This document shows positions 49,428 to 56,680 of a DNA stretch of 64,000 nt, piece by piece. The position numbers and the translations under genes were made by a program. Below the pieces are notes generated by a model, which did not search any database, was not told the DNA's origin, and was given only the letters and a program-made list of their open reading frames with translations. The stretch is from Candidatus Competibacteraceae bacterium (lineage in GTDB: Bacteria; Pseudomonadota; Gammaproteobacteria; Competibacterales; Competibacteraceae). Location: the NCBI GenBank assembly GCA_003989085.1, contig RXIV01000001.1:248001-312000 (forward strand), given 5' to 3'. Every line of letters starts with the position of its first letter. The first letter of the stretch is position 1.

Positions 49428-50156
49428 GTGGCTCATGATTTGTCGTTTTGGAGCCTGATAACCAACGCCAGTCTAATCGTGCAGCTCATCATGCTGGGGC
49501 TGGCGCTGATTTCACTGGGTTCGTGGTGGGTGATCGTCAAGAAGGCGCTGGTGCTGTCTTCCGCCAAACGGGCGACCGACCAGTTCGAGGATGACTTCTG
49601 GTCGGGGACCGATTTATCCAAACTCTATGCTGACATTAACCATCAGCAGGAACCGGTAGGCGGGATGGAAGCCATTTTTCTGGCCGGATTCCAGGAATTT
49701 CTGCGTTTGCGCTCCCGTCCGGCGATGGACCCGGAATCGGTGGTCAGCGGCGCTCAACGGGCGATGCGGGCCGCCTGTTCGCGAGAACTGGATGATCTGG
49801 AAATGTACCTGTCCCTGCTGGCGACGACCGGTTCCACCAGTCCCTATATTGGCCTGTTTGGCACGGTATGGGGGATCATGAACGCTTTCCGTGCCTTAGG
49901 GCTGGTGCAACAGGCGACCTTGGCGCAAGTCGCGCCAGGTATTGCCGAGGCGCTGGTCGCTACCGCTATGGGCTTATTTGCGGCGATTCCAGCGGTCATT
50001 TTTTTCAATCGCTATGCCCATGAAGTTGATCGGTTGGCGAACCGCTACGAGACTTTCATGGAAGAGTTTTCCAATATCCTTCAGCGCCAGTCCTACAGCC
50101 AGCGTAAAAACTACGCCGATGCCGCTGCCCGCGCCGCCGCGCAATCTCAGGGATAG
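49428..50156 (+). CDS. tolQ: Tol-Pal system proton channel subunit TolQ
   Basis: 242 residues from the GTG at 49428, about 7 bp after AGGGAGA; the TTG two codons earlier would touch that site. Three membrane spans: LIVQLIMLGLALISLGSWWVIV, the second in STSPYIGLFGTVWGIMNAFRAL, the third in EALVATAMGLFAAIPAVIFFNRYA. The TolQ/ExbB/MotA-type GLFGTVWGI and AxxATAxGLxAAIPA motifs are intact. With TolR it uses the proton gradient to power TolA during cell division and outer-membrane maintenance. Confidence 0.96.
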   Translation: MAHDLSFWSLITNASLIVQLIMLGLALISLGSWWVIVKKALVLSSAKRATDQFEDDFWSGTDLSKLYADINHQQEPVGGMEAIFLAGFQEFLRLRSRPAMDPESVVSGAQRAMRAACSRELDDLEMYLSLLATTGSTSPYIGLFGTVWGIMNAFRALGLVQQATLAQVAPGIAEALVATAMGLFAAIPAVIFFNRYAHEVDRLANRYETFMEEFSNILQRQSYSQRKNYADAAARAAAQSQG

Positions 50157-50161
50157 GCGAC

Positions 50162-50614
50162 ATGACCCGGCGCAGCTCGCACAGTCGCCTGAAGGCTGAA
50201 ATCAATATCGTTCCCTACATCGATGTGATGCTGGTGTTGCTGGTGATCTTCATGGTCACTGCGCCACTGCTCAATCAGGGGGTGGAAGTTGATTTGCCTA
50301 AGGCTCCGGCAGAGCCGATCAACACTCATAATCAGGACAGTGAAGTGGTGGTGCTGTCGATCCGCAAGGATGGCGGTTGCTTTCTGAACGTCGGCGCAGG
50401 ACAGGCGCAGCTTGTGAACTGCGATACGCTGGAACCGCAACGCCAAATTATCGGGGATTTGCTGACCCACAAGCCACAGCCGCCAGTGTTGGTTCGCGCT
50501 GACCGGGAACTGGTGTACGACCGGGTGATCAGGGCAATGACGGCGCTGAACAAGGCTGGGGCCAGCAAAGTCGGCCTGTCTACCGCTCCGCCGGATGAGC
50601 CGGTCCACCGGTAA
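50162..50614 (+). CDS. tolR: Tol-Pal system protein TolR
   Basis: 150 residues. One membrane span with the proton-path aspartate (EINIVPYIDVMLVLLVIFMVTAPLL), then a periplasmic domain ending LVRADRELVYDRVIRAMTALNKAGASKVGLST. It is 5 bp after tolQ and 9 bp before tolA. Confidence 0.96.
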   Translation: MTRRSSHSRLKAEINIVPYIDVMLVLLVIFMVTAPLLNQGVEVDLPKAPAEPINTHNQDSEVVVLSIRKDGGCFLNVGAGQAQLVNCDTLEPQRQIIGDLLTHKPQPPVLVRADRELVYDRVIRAMTALNKAGASKVGLSTAPPDEPVHR

Positions 50615-50623
50615 ACTTGACCG

Positions 50624-52189
50624 ATGCAATCCCGGCGGCAGGTGTGGCAACAGGATGTCGTGGCGACAATAGTAGCCGTCGCGATTCATGCGTTGGCTAT
50701 TGGTTTCCTGTTGATGAATCTGCAAATGTCCGGGGCATTGGACACCCAGCCAACTGTCGCTGAACCGATCCCGGCTGAAATGGTGGATGAAATGGCGACC
50801 CGGGAGGAATTGACCCGGCAAGCGGCTGAAGAACGACGGCAGCGTGAAGCGGCGGAACGGCAGGCCAGATTGGCTCGGGCAGAACGGGAAGCTGAAGAGC
50901 GGCGTCAGGCGGAAATTCGCCATCAGAAGGAGGAGGAAGCCCGCCGTGAGGCTGAGGAAGCCAAACGGCAAGCCGCTGAGGAAGCCAAGCGTCAGGCGAC
51001 TGAGGAGGAGAAGCGTCAGGCAGCGGCGGAGGCCAAGCGTCAGGCAACGGCGGAGGCCAAGCGCGAAGCAGCTCAGGAAGCCAAACGGCAAGCCGCTGAG
51101 GAGGAGAAGCGTCAGGCAGCGGCGGAGGCCAAGCGTCAGGCAACGGCGGAGGCCAAGCGCGAAGCAGCTCAGGAAGCCAAACGGCAAGCCGCTGAGGAGG
51201 AGAAGCGTCAGGCAGCGGCGGAAGCCAAGCGTCAGGCAGCGGCGGAGGCGAAACGTCAGGCAGCGGCGGAGGCCAAGCGCGAAGCAGCTCAGGAAGCCAA
51301 GCGGCAAGCGGCTGAGGAGGAGAAACGTCAGGCAGCGGCGGAGGCCAAGCGTCAGGCAACGGCGGAGGCCAAGCGCGAAGCAGCTCAGGAAGCCAAACGG
51401 CAAGCCGCTGAGGAGGAGAAGCGTCAGGCAGCGGCGGAAGCCAAGCGTCAGGCAGCGGCGGAGGCCAAACGGCAAGCCGCCGAAGAGGCGAAACGTCAGG
51501 CAGCGGCGGAGGCCAAACGGCAAGCCGCCGAAGAGGCGAAACGTCAGGCAGCGGCGGAGGCCAAACGGCAAGCCGCCGAAGAGGCTAAGCGTCAGGCAGC
51601 GGCGGAGGCCAAACGGCAAGCCGCCGAAGAGGCGAAACGTCAGGCAGCGGCGGAGGCCAAACGGCAAGCCGCCGAAGAGGCGAAACGTCAGGCAGCGGCG
51701 GAGGCCAAACGGCAAGCCGCCGAAGAGGCTAAGCGCGAAGCGGCGGAAGTCAAGCGTAAAGCGGATGAAGAGGCGAAACGCAAGGCAGCCGAAGAGGCCA
51801 AGCGTAAAGCGGATGAAGAGGCGAAACGCAAGGCGGAAGCCGAGGCAGAGGCCCGGCGTAAAGAGGAAGAAGCGCACAAGCTGGCTCAGGAGTTGGCGGC
51901 TCGTGAGTTTGCCGGCAACAGGATTAAGCCGTATGTGAAGCGTCAGTGGAATCCGCCGCCTGACAGTCAGAGTGGCTTGAGTTGCGAACTGGTCATATCG
52001 GTAACGGCTTCCGGTGCAGTGACTAACGTCAGAATTTCCAAGTCCAGCGGGGATGCCCTGTTTGATAATTCAGTAAAAGCTGCGGCGCTCAGAGCGTCGC
52101 CATTACCGATGCCTGCTGATGCCTACCAGTCTGCGTATATCGCCAAGCAGTCGCTACAGATAACATTTCGGGCTTCGGATTCCGATTAA
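50624..52189 (+). CDS. tolA: Tol-Pal system protein TolA with a long repetitive helical domain
   Basis: 521 residues, about 100 more than E. coli TolA. Domain I: inner-membrane span (ATIVAVAIHALAIGFLLMNL). Domain II (about 60-410): a nearly uninterrupted Lys/Ala/Glu-rich helix built of AKRQAA(A/E)E-type octapeptides. Domain III (about 420-521): the Pal/TolB-binding and colicin/phage-contact domain, FAGNRIKPYVKRQWNPPPDSQSGLSCELVISVTASGAVTNVRISKSSG. The length of domain II is set by DNA repeats (see repeat entry) and may vary by slippage. It spans the periplasm to contact Pal. Confidence 0.94.
   Translation: MQSRRQVWQQDVVATIVAVAIHALAIGFLLMNLQMSGALDTQPTVAEPIPAEMVDEMATREELTRQAAEERRQREAAERQARLARAEREAEERRQAEIRHQKEEEARREAEEAKRQAAEEAKRQATEEEKRQAAAEAKRQATAEAKREAAQEAKRQAAEEEKRQAAAEAKRQATAEAKREAAQEAKRQAAEEEKRQAAAEAKRQAAAEAKRQAAAEAKREAAQEAKRQAAEEEKRQAAAEAKRQATAEAKREAAQEAKRQAAEEEKRQAAAEAKRQAAAEAKRQAAEEAKRQAAAEAKRQAAEEAKRQAAAEAKRQAAEEAKRQAAAEAKRQAAEEAKRQAAAEAKRQAAEEAKRQAAAEAKRQAAEEAKREAAEVKRKADEEAKRKAAEEAKRKADEEAKRKAEAEAEARRKEEEAHKLAQELAAREFAGNRIKPYVKRQWNPPPDSQSGLSCELVISVTASGAVTNVRISKSSGDALFDNSVKAAALRASPLPMPADAYQSAYIAKQSLQITFRASDSD
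51457..51729 (+). repeat. 48-bp tandem repeats inside tolA
   Basis: About five and a half copies of a 48-bp unit encode AKRQAAEEAKRQAAAE (16 residues). They alternate only between silent forms (GAGGCGAAA or GAGGCTAAG). Upstream (about 50955-51450) a related 96-bp unit encoding 32 residues (including AKREAAQE and EEEKRQ) is repeated four to five times, one copy lengthened by eight residues. The near-identity at DNA level shows recent expansion. Confidence 0.85.
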
Positions 52190-52241
52190 TTGAGAACGGT
52201 TTAAATCCTTATGACCTGCAAGTTCCAAGGGAGGCTGATCC

Positions 52242-53447
52242 TTGAAAGCAATTGAAAGAACGACCTGGTTTTTAGTAATTTTAATGGGCGTGTTTGGCGT
52301 GATGGTCGCCCACGCGCAAATAACGCTGGATATCACCAAGGGCATTGAGGGTGGCGGCGTTCCCATCGCAATTGCTCCGTTCAGCGGCGGCGCTCCAGAA
52401 AATATTGCCGGCATCATTGCCTCTGATCTCCAGCGGACCGGCAAATTTGCTCCGCAACCCGCCGGATCGCGGGCCGATTACTCGGTAGCCGGTCAAGCTA
52501 ATTCCGGCGGTTCCCGTGGTTATGTCGTGCAATTTCAGTTAAGCGGCGCTCAGGGCGGCCAGTTACTGAACCTGTCGTTCGACGCGCCCGCCAACCAGTT
52601 GCGGGCAGTGGCGCATCGCATCAGTGATCTGATCTACGAGAAACTCACTGGTGACAAAGGGCTGGCCGGCACCCGCATTGCCTATGTCGCCGGCGGCGGC
52701 GGAACCTGGTATCTGGTGGTCGCTGACGCTGACGGCCAGAATCCCCAGACGATCCTGCGCTCCAGCCAGCCGATCATGTCGCCAGCTTGGTCGCCGGACG
52801 GTTCAAGGCTGGCGTATGTATCCTTTGAAGGTCGCCACCCGCAGATCGTGGTGCAGGATGTGAGCAGCGGCGCTCGCCGTACTGTCTCTGCCGCGCCTGG
52901 CATCAATGGCGCGCCCTCATGGTCTCCAGACGGCCGGAGACTGGCGTTTACCTTGTCCAAGGACGGCAACCCGGAAATTTACGCCCTCAACCTTGGGTCC
53001 ACGACTCCGGTGCGCCTGACCAGTGGTGGCGCGATTGACACTGAACCGGTCTGGTTGCCGGATGGCAGCATCGTGTTCACCTCTGATCGGGGGGGATCAC
53101 CGCAGTTGTACCGGATGGCTCCCGGCGGCGGCGCTGCGCAACGGCTGACCTTCGAGGGCGACTACAACGCCCGTCCTGCCGTATCCCCCGATGGCCGCAC
53201 CATTGCGATGGTGCATCGGCGTGGCGGACGCTTTCACATTGCGGTGCTGGACTTGCAGAATCACCAGTTCCGGGTGCTCACTGCTGGCGGATTGGATGAA
53301 TCGCCCAGCTTTGCCCCGAACGGCAAGATGATCATCTATTCCAATGGCCAGCGCCTGACGGCGGTGTCGCTGGATGGCAGCGTCAAACAGGATTTCGCCT
53401 TGCGCGGCAATGGCCGTGACCCGGTCTGGGCGCCATTCGCCCGCTGA
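52242..53447 (+). CDS. tolB: Tol-Pal system beta-propeller protein TolB
   Basis: 401 residues. The TTG at 52242 is taken as start because AAGGGAGG lies 7 bp before it and a signal peptide begins there (MKAIERTTWFLVILMGVFGVMVAHA). N-terminal domain (IAPFSGGAPENIAGIIASDLQRTGKFAPQP), then a six-bladed propeller of SPDG/APNG repeats (MSPAWSPDGSRLAYVSFE, APSWSPDGRRLAFTLSKDG, PAVSPDGRTIAMVHRRG, SPSFAPNGKMIIYSNG). Periplasmic partner of Pal. Confidence 0.95.
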   Translation: MKAIERTTWFLVILMGVFGVMVAHAQITLDITKGIEGGGVPIAIAPFSGGAPENIAGIIASDLQRTGKFAPQPAGSRADYSVAGQANSGGSRGYVVQFQLSGAQGGQLLNLSFDAPANQLRAVAHRISDLIYEKLTGDKGLAGTRIAYVAGGGGTWYLVVADADGQNPQTILRSSQPIMSPAWSPDGSRLAYVSFEGRHPQIVVQDVSSGARRTVSAAPGINGAPSWSPDGRRLAFTLSKDGNPEIYALNLGSTTPVRLTSGGAIDTEPVWLPDGSIVFTSDRGGSPQLYRMAPGGGAAQRLTFEGDYNARPAVSPDGRTIAMVHRRGGRFHIAVLDLQNHQFRVLTAGGLDESPSFAPNGKMIIYSNGQRLTAVSLDGSVKQDFALRGNGRDPVWAPFAR

Positions 53448-53482
53448 TTTCTATGTTGCAACCTGGAGAGGAGAAAATCACC

Positions 53483-54091
53483 ATGAACCACTGGATTCGC
53501 CCCCTGATTGTCGCCGCAGCGCTCGCGCTGCTGGCCGGTTGCGCTGCGACTGGCGAAAGCACCACTGAAGAGCAGCAGACGACCCAGGATGCCACCGCGC
53601 AGCCGGGTATTACCGCGCAGCCGGGCCAGGAAGCTTACAGTTACGGTTACGGCCAGGCGCCGGTCGGTGCTTACGAGACCTACGACGCTGCGGGCGGCAC
53701 AGCGACGGGCGCGACGGCGGGCGCGGGTGGGCGGCCCGGTCAAGCCGTCGCTGTTGGCGCGGTTCCCGCTGATCGTATTGTCTACTTCAGCTTCGATAGC
53801 GCGGAAGTTCTGCCGGAAAGCCGGACCATCATTGAAGCAAACGCCCGCCGATTGATGAAGAGTTCGCGGACGGTCACCCAACTGGAAGGGCATACCGATG
53901 AGCGCGGTAGCCGTGAATACAACATTGCCTTGGGCGAGCGTCGCGCCAATGCGGTGCGGCAGGCCATGATCGCGATGGGCGTTACGCCACAGCAGATCCG
54001 GGTGGTGAGCTATGGCGAGGAGCGGCCTGCCGCAACTGGGCAGGATGAGCAGAGTTATGCTCTGAACCGGCGGGTGGAAATCGTCTACTGA
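53483..54091 (+). CDS. pal: Peptidoglycan-associated lipoprotein Pal
   Basis: 202 residues from the ATG at 53483, preceded by GGAGAGGAG. Lipoprotein signal with lipobox LLAGC (Cys22), a long Gln/Ala/Gly/Tyr-rich linker (about 23-105), longer than in E. coli, then an OmpA-type domain: IVYFSFDSAEVLPESRTIIEANARRL, LEGHTDERGSREYNIALGERRANAVRQAM. The peptidoglycan-binding Asp and Arg of TDERGSREYN are kept. It ends one base into cpoB. Confidence 0.96.
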   Translation: MNHWIRPLIVAAALALLAGCAATGESTTEEQQTTQDATAQPGITAQPGQEAYSYGYGQAPVGAYETYDAAGGTATGATAGAGGRPGQAVAVGAVPADRIVYFSFDSAEVLPESRTIIEANARRLMKSSRTVTQLEGHTDERGSREYNIALGERRANAVRQAMIAMGVTPQQIRVVSYGEERPAATGQDEQSYALNRRVEIVY

Positions 54092-54852
54092 TGGAAAAAA
54101 CGGTGATGTTCAAACCCCCTCTACCCTGCGCGCTGATCCTGCTGACGCTGAGTGGTCTGGCGCTGCCCAGCGCGGGTTTCGCCCAACAGCCTGCGGACAG
54201 CGAATTGACTCTGGAGATGCTCCAGCGTATCGAGCAACTGGAAGTGGAAGTCCGGCGCTTGCGCGGTGAACTCGAACTCCAGCGCCATCAACTGGACTTG
54301 CGCCAGACAGAGCGGAACGCCGCGATTCCGGCTCCTGCGCCGGCTGGAGTGAATCAGGCACCGCCAGGAGGGTACAGCAGCCCGCCGCCACCGGCGGTTG
54401 CGCCTCCTGCGGCTTCCGCCCCGCCACCGCCAGCAGCGCCACCACTAGCAGCGCCGCCACCGCCAGCAGCTGTCGGAGGGACTGAATCGGCTGATTTTGA
54501 CGCAGCCCTGAGTGAATTGCGCGAGGGCCGCTATCCGCAGGCCATTGCTGATTTGCAGCGGTTTGTGAGCGCTTGGCCGAACAGCAGCCGGGTAGGGGAT
54601 GCGCAATACTGGCTGGGCGAGGCCTATTATCTGAGCCGGAATTACGACGCGGCCAAGGAGGCGTTCATCAATCTGGGCCTGCACTACCCGCAAAACGCTC
54701 GGCTGCCGGATGCCTTGCTGAAGCTGGGCTATATCTACGGGGAACAGGGCGATGCAGCGCGGGCGCGGGACGTGCTGCAAAAGCTAGTGCAGGTTTACCC
54801 GAACAGTCAGGCGGCGAGTTTGGCTGAGCGGCGCTTGCAGTCATTGCGCTGA
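54091..54852 (+). CDS. cpoB: Cell division coordinator CpoB (YbgF)
   Basis: 253 residues. Signal peptide (PCALILLTLSGLALPSAGFAQ), N-terminal trimerising coiled coil (ELTLEMLQRIEQLEVEVRRLRGELELQRHQLDLRQ), Pro/Ala-rich linker (about 78-128), and three TPR units (FDAALSELREGRYPQAIADLQRFVSAWPNS, VGDAQYWLGEAYYLSRNYDAAKEAFINLG, LPDALLKLGYIYGEQGDAARARDVLQKLV). It links TolA to peptidoglycan synthesis by PBP1B. Overlap with the pal stop (TGATG) implies coupling; the ATG at 54106 is an alternative start. Last gene of the tol-pal operon. Confidence 0.95.
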   Translation: MEKTVMFKPPLPCALILLTLSGLALPSAGFAQQPADSELTLEMLQRIEQLEVEVRRLRGELELQRHQLDLRQTERNAAIPAPAPAGVNQAPPGGYSSPPPPAVAPPAASAPPPPAAPPLAAPPPPAAVGGTESADFDAALSELREGRYPQAIADLQRFVSAWPNSSRVGDAQYWLGEAYYLSRNYDAAKEAFINLGLHYPQNARLPDALLKLGYIYGEQGDAARARDVLQKLVQVYPNSQAASLAERRLQSLR

Positions 54853-54865
54853 CCACAAGCAGAAC

Positions 54866-54893
54866 TTGTGATTTAGGCAAATTGTTGTACCAT
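54866..54893 (+). promoter_or_regulatory. Possible promoter of tRNA-Lys
   Basis: TTGTGA (54866-54871) and TACCAT (54888-54893) are spaced by 16 bp, 14 bp before the tRNA 5' end. Weak match to the sigma-70 consensus; position is its main support. Confidence 0.35.
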
Positions 54894-54907
54894 TGGCAGC
54901 CCTTTCC

Positions 54908-54983
54908 GGGCCGTTAGCTCAGCCGGTAGAGCAGCAGACTTTTAATCTGTTGGTCGTGCGTTCGAACCGCACACGGCCCACCA
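54908..54983 (+). tRNA. tRNA-Lys(UUU), CCA encoded
   Basis: Acceptor arms GGGCCGT and ACGGCCC (54973-54979) pair. The anticodon loop CTTTTAA carries TTT at 54941-54943, flanked by stem GCAGA/TCTGT. D-arm TTAGCTCAGCCGGTAGAGC and T-arm GTTCGAACC are normal. Discriminator A and CCA at 54980-54983. tRNA-Lys is a common integration target, and a phage-type gene fragment abuts it. Confidence 0.97.
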
Positions 54984-54990
54984 TGAAATC

Positions 54991-55025
54991 AAGCCCTTAG
55001 CCTACATTGGCAAGGGCTTTTTTTT
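54991..55025 (+). terminator. Terminator of tRNA-Lys
   Basis: AAGCCCTT and AAGGGCTT form an 8-bp stem, with inner GCC/GGC, followed by a run of Ts. It starts 8 bp after the tRNA. The end of the truncated endolysin gene on the other strand reads through this hairpin. Confidence 0.85.
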
Positions 55026-55418
55026 GGCTGTGCCGGAAGTTGTGCGAACCAGTCTTGGGGCGCTGATTCGCTCGGCGTGTTCGGCGGCGGCTAAGGTCTT
55101 CGGGCCGAGTAAGCCGTCATCCTGGATGCGGATCGCCTGTTGCAGGAGTTGGATGGCGGTGACCACGCCTTGGTTGATAGCGCAATCGAGCATCAGCAGG
55201 TCGAGACCCGACGGAAGCTCGTCGCCATGAATCGGGTTCCAGTAATCGCGGCGGTATAGGGCTTGGGCTTCGGAAAGCGTCAGCGCGGCAATGTTCAGCG
55301 TCGGATAGCTGCGCTGGCTGATGCCATGCTTCGTCAAGCCGCCGGGGTCTTGCCGGTGGTTGGACAGGCCGCCCTCTTCGGCCAGAATGAGGGAAATACA
55401 GCGGTTGAAGTCGCCCAT
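55002..55418 (-). CDS. Truncated GH108-type endolysin (phage remnant)
   Basis: 138 residues from the ATG at 55418, preceded by GGAG. N-terminal GH108 domain: ISLILAEEGGLSNHRQDPGGLTKHGISQRSYP with the EEGG catalytic glutamate, then EAQALYRRDYWNPIHGDELPSGLDLLMLDCAINQGVVTAIQLLQQA. The start of the peptidoglycan-binding domain (QDDGLLGPKTLAAAEHA) follows. Whole proteins of this type are about 170-200 residues. Here the last ~20 residues (APRLVRTTSGTAKKKPLPM) look random and are encoded partly by the tRNA-Lys terminator. No holin or other phage genes are near. It probably marks the scar of a former integration at tRNA-Lys. Confidence 0.75.
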   Translation of the reverse strand: MGDFNRCISLILAEEGGLSNHRQDPGGLTKHGISQRSYPTLNIAALTLSEAQALYRRDYWNPIHGDELPSGLDLLMLDCAINQGVVTAIQLLQQAIRIQDDGLLGPKTLAAAEHAERISAPRLVRTTSGTAKKKPLPM

Positions 55419-55883
55419 AAATTCGTCTCCGAAAGGATGGGAGACAGGATTACGGCGATAGGCGGGCGGGTCAGTCGCGGCGATTATGGCGGTTGTGACG
55501 GTTGCTGTGAAAAAAGCAGTCGAGCGGGCAGTTAGGACGGAGTTCAGCCCAACGTGAGGCCCGGCGGGCCATAACGTATTGAGCGCGAAGCGTAAACTAT
55601 TGGAAACCGGTCAATGGGATAGGGAGGGGAGGCCGGAGCAGCGGGGGACGGGTGTTATTTTGGGATGGCCCTGTACAAAGTCCCATTTTTTTGGACGTAT
55701 ACTTTGTCGGAGACGCTGCATCGCTTGGAACACGAGACGCTCGGTCAATCCGCTGGTGAGCGCAAGAGCGCCTCGTTCGAGCGGACACCGCTCACTGCGT
55801 TCGCGGCTTGCGCCCGCTGGGAGTTTCCAAGCCGGCCAGCCGTCCTTTTAACCCGCGCGCGGGTGCCGCTCAACTCGCGCCCT
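55419..55883. other. 465-bp gap with hairpins, left flank of the cassette array
   Basis: No convincing gene. Several inverted repeats: GGCCC-GGC-GGGCC near 55557, GAGCGG-ACA-CCGCTC near 55779, CCCGCG/CGCGGG near 55853. GTTCGAGCGG (55775) could pair with CCGCTCAAC (55866-55874), leaving one extrahelical C. This would be the L''/L' arms of an attC site with a long loop, but I cannot find its R'' box. The 14-mer TCGGAGACGCTGCA at 55707 also occurs inside the attC at 58741-58812. Confidence 0.4.
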
Positions 55884-55967
55884 GTTAGGCGTTGTTGTAA
55901 ATGATCTGCGGCGATAACAGTAGAAACTGTAAAGCGGATCTTTATATTCCTCATAGGAGTTTTTCTC

Positions 55968-56504
55968 ATGAAAAAGCTATTTAAATTGACTGCTCCTGCA
56001 ATCATTCTCCTTGCAATAAGCAGCAATACCTTAGCTATTGACACTGGTTCCAGCTTCCCAGACGGTTATTTCAAGCTCACCACTCAGTTCCGCGAAAGCA
56101 AGGGTGAATGTCTTGAAGGCAACCAGGTGAAAGGCTCGATGAATGGTGCGGCGTTTATGGATAAATGTCAGAACGTTACGGGCCAGTTGTGGAAAGCGAC
56201 ACCCGCCGGGAATGGATACTTCAAGCTCACCACTCAGTTCCGCGAAAGCAAGGATGAATGTCTTGAAGGCAACCAGGTGAAAGGCTCGATGAATGGTGCG
56301 GCGTTTATGGATAAATGTCAGAACGTCACGGGCCAGTTGTGGAAAGCGACACCCGCCGGGAATGGATACTTCAAGCTCACCACTCAGTTCCGCGAAAGCA
56401 AGGATGAATGTCTTGAAGGCAACCAGGTGAAAGGCTCGATGAATGGCGCGGCGTTTATGGATAAATGTCAGAATGTCACGGGCCAGTTGTGGAAGTTTAA
56501 ATAA
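55968..56504 (+). CDS. Secreted beta-trefoil (ricin-B-like) lectin of three near-identical repeats
   Basis: 178 residues from the ATG at 55968, preceded by AGGAG. Signal peptide (LFKLTAPAIILLAISSNTLA). Then three 50-residue units starting GYFKLTTQFRESKDECLEG and ending NVTGQLWKATPAGN. Three such units make one beta-trefoil; the Q-x-W of ricin-type lectins appears as GQLW. Each unit has two cysteines that could form a disulfide (DECLEG and MDKCQN). The units differ at only one residue (G/D in ESKGE/ESKDE) plus the C-terminal end. It is a predicted exported sugar- or matrix-binding protein; the ligand is unknown. Cassette-borne. Confidence 0.8.
   Translation: MKKLFKLTAPAIILLAISSNTLAIDTGSSFPDGYFKLTTQFRESKGECLEGNQVKGSMNGAAFMDKCQNVTGQLWKATPAGNGYFKLTTQFRESKDECLEGNQVKGSMNGAAFMDKCQNVTGQLWKATPAGNGYFKLTTQFRESKDECLEGNQVKGSMNGAAFMDKCQNVTGQLWKFK
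56064..56501 (+). repeat. Three 150-bp tandem repeats in the lectin gene
   Basis: Units begin at 56064, 56214 and 56364 and differ at only a few bases (for example GGTTAT/GGATAC at the start, AACGTT/AACGTC near the end). Three copies exactly complete one beta-trefoil fold. The low divergence points to recent duplication or gene conversion among the units. Confidence 0.95.
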
Positions 56505-56529
56505 TAGCTGGTGAAAGCAATACTGACCG

Positions 56530-56590
56530 GCCTAACTGGGGGCTTGCGCCTGACCCCGCTACGCGGGGCAGGCGAAGCAGGCTGTTGACG
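56530..56590 (+). other. attC: attC site of the lectin cassette
   Basis: R'' GCCTAAC (56530-56536), 5-nt spacer, L'' 56542-56559, 3-nt loop TAC, L' 56563-56578, 5-nt spacer, R' GTTGACG (56584-56590). L'' and L' pair over 16 bp, leaving two extrahelical bases, G56546 and A56553. R'' is the exact complement of the R' box GTTAGGC at the left end of this cassette (55884). These are the structural marks of attC. Confidence 0.85.
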
Positions 56591-56660
56591 CCGCGCTCCG
56601 CGCGGCGTCAACATGCGCATCCAGTGGGCGCGCCAAATCGCGCGCCGCTGATGCTTGAGG
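56585..56660 (+). mobile_element. 76-bp cassette that contains only an attC site
   Basis: Bounded by the cut points of R' GTTGACG (56584) and R' GTTAGGC (56660). Its R'' CGTCAAC is the exact complement of its own left R' GTTGACG. Removing it restores one attC with R'' GCCTAAC and R' GTTAGGC, which are themselves exact complements. There is no room for a gene. The left R' and R'' lie in a perfect 13-bp inverted repeat (56584-56596 and 56600-56612, loop TCC). Confidence 0.7.
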
Positions 56661-56666
56661 TTAGGC
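56606..56666 (+). other. attC: attC site of the 76-bp cassette
   Basis: R'' CGTCAAC (56606-56612, first base off consensus), 4-nt spacer, L'' 56617-56633, loop, L' 56640-56654, 5-nt spacer TTGAG, R' GTTAGGC (56660-56666). The arms GCATC(C)AG and CTGATGC pair with C56622 extrahelical, then continue through GG(G)CGCGC/GCGCGCC with G56628 extrahelical. Confidence 0.75.
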
Positions 56667-56680
56667 ATCAAGATGAAGAG

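Noticed and set aside
51457..51729. Regular repeats suggesting a CRISPR-like array
   Set aside because: The repeats are contiguous, in frame and encode the TolA helix; there are no spacers.
50147..51877. 576-codon open frame on the minus strand across tolA, with regular RCLTL and GGLPFG repeats
   Set aside because: It is the antisense shadow of the repetitive tolA helix. Its periodicity comes from the 48- and 96-bp repeats, and tolA on the plus strand is certain.
55547..55553. GCCCAAC as a further attC R'' box left of the array
   Set aside because: No matching L arms or GTTRRRY box at a proper distance.
56530..56666. A single 137-bp attC instead of two sites
   Set aside because: Two complete 61-bp sites, each with symmetric spacers and its own extrahelical bases, explain the sequence better. 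The single-site reading is kept only as an alternative.
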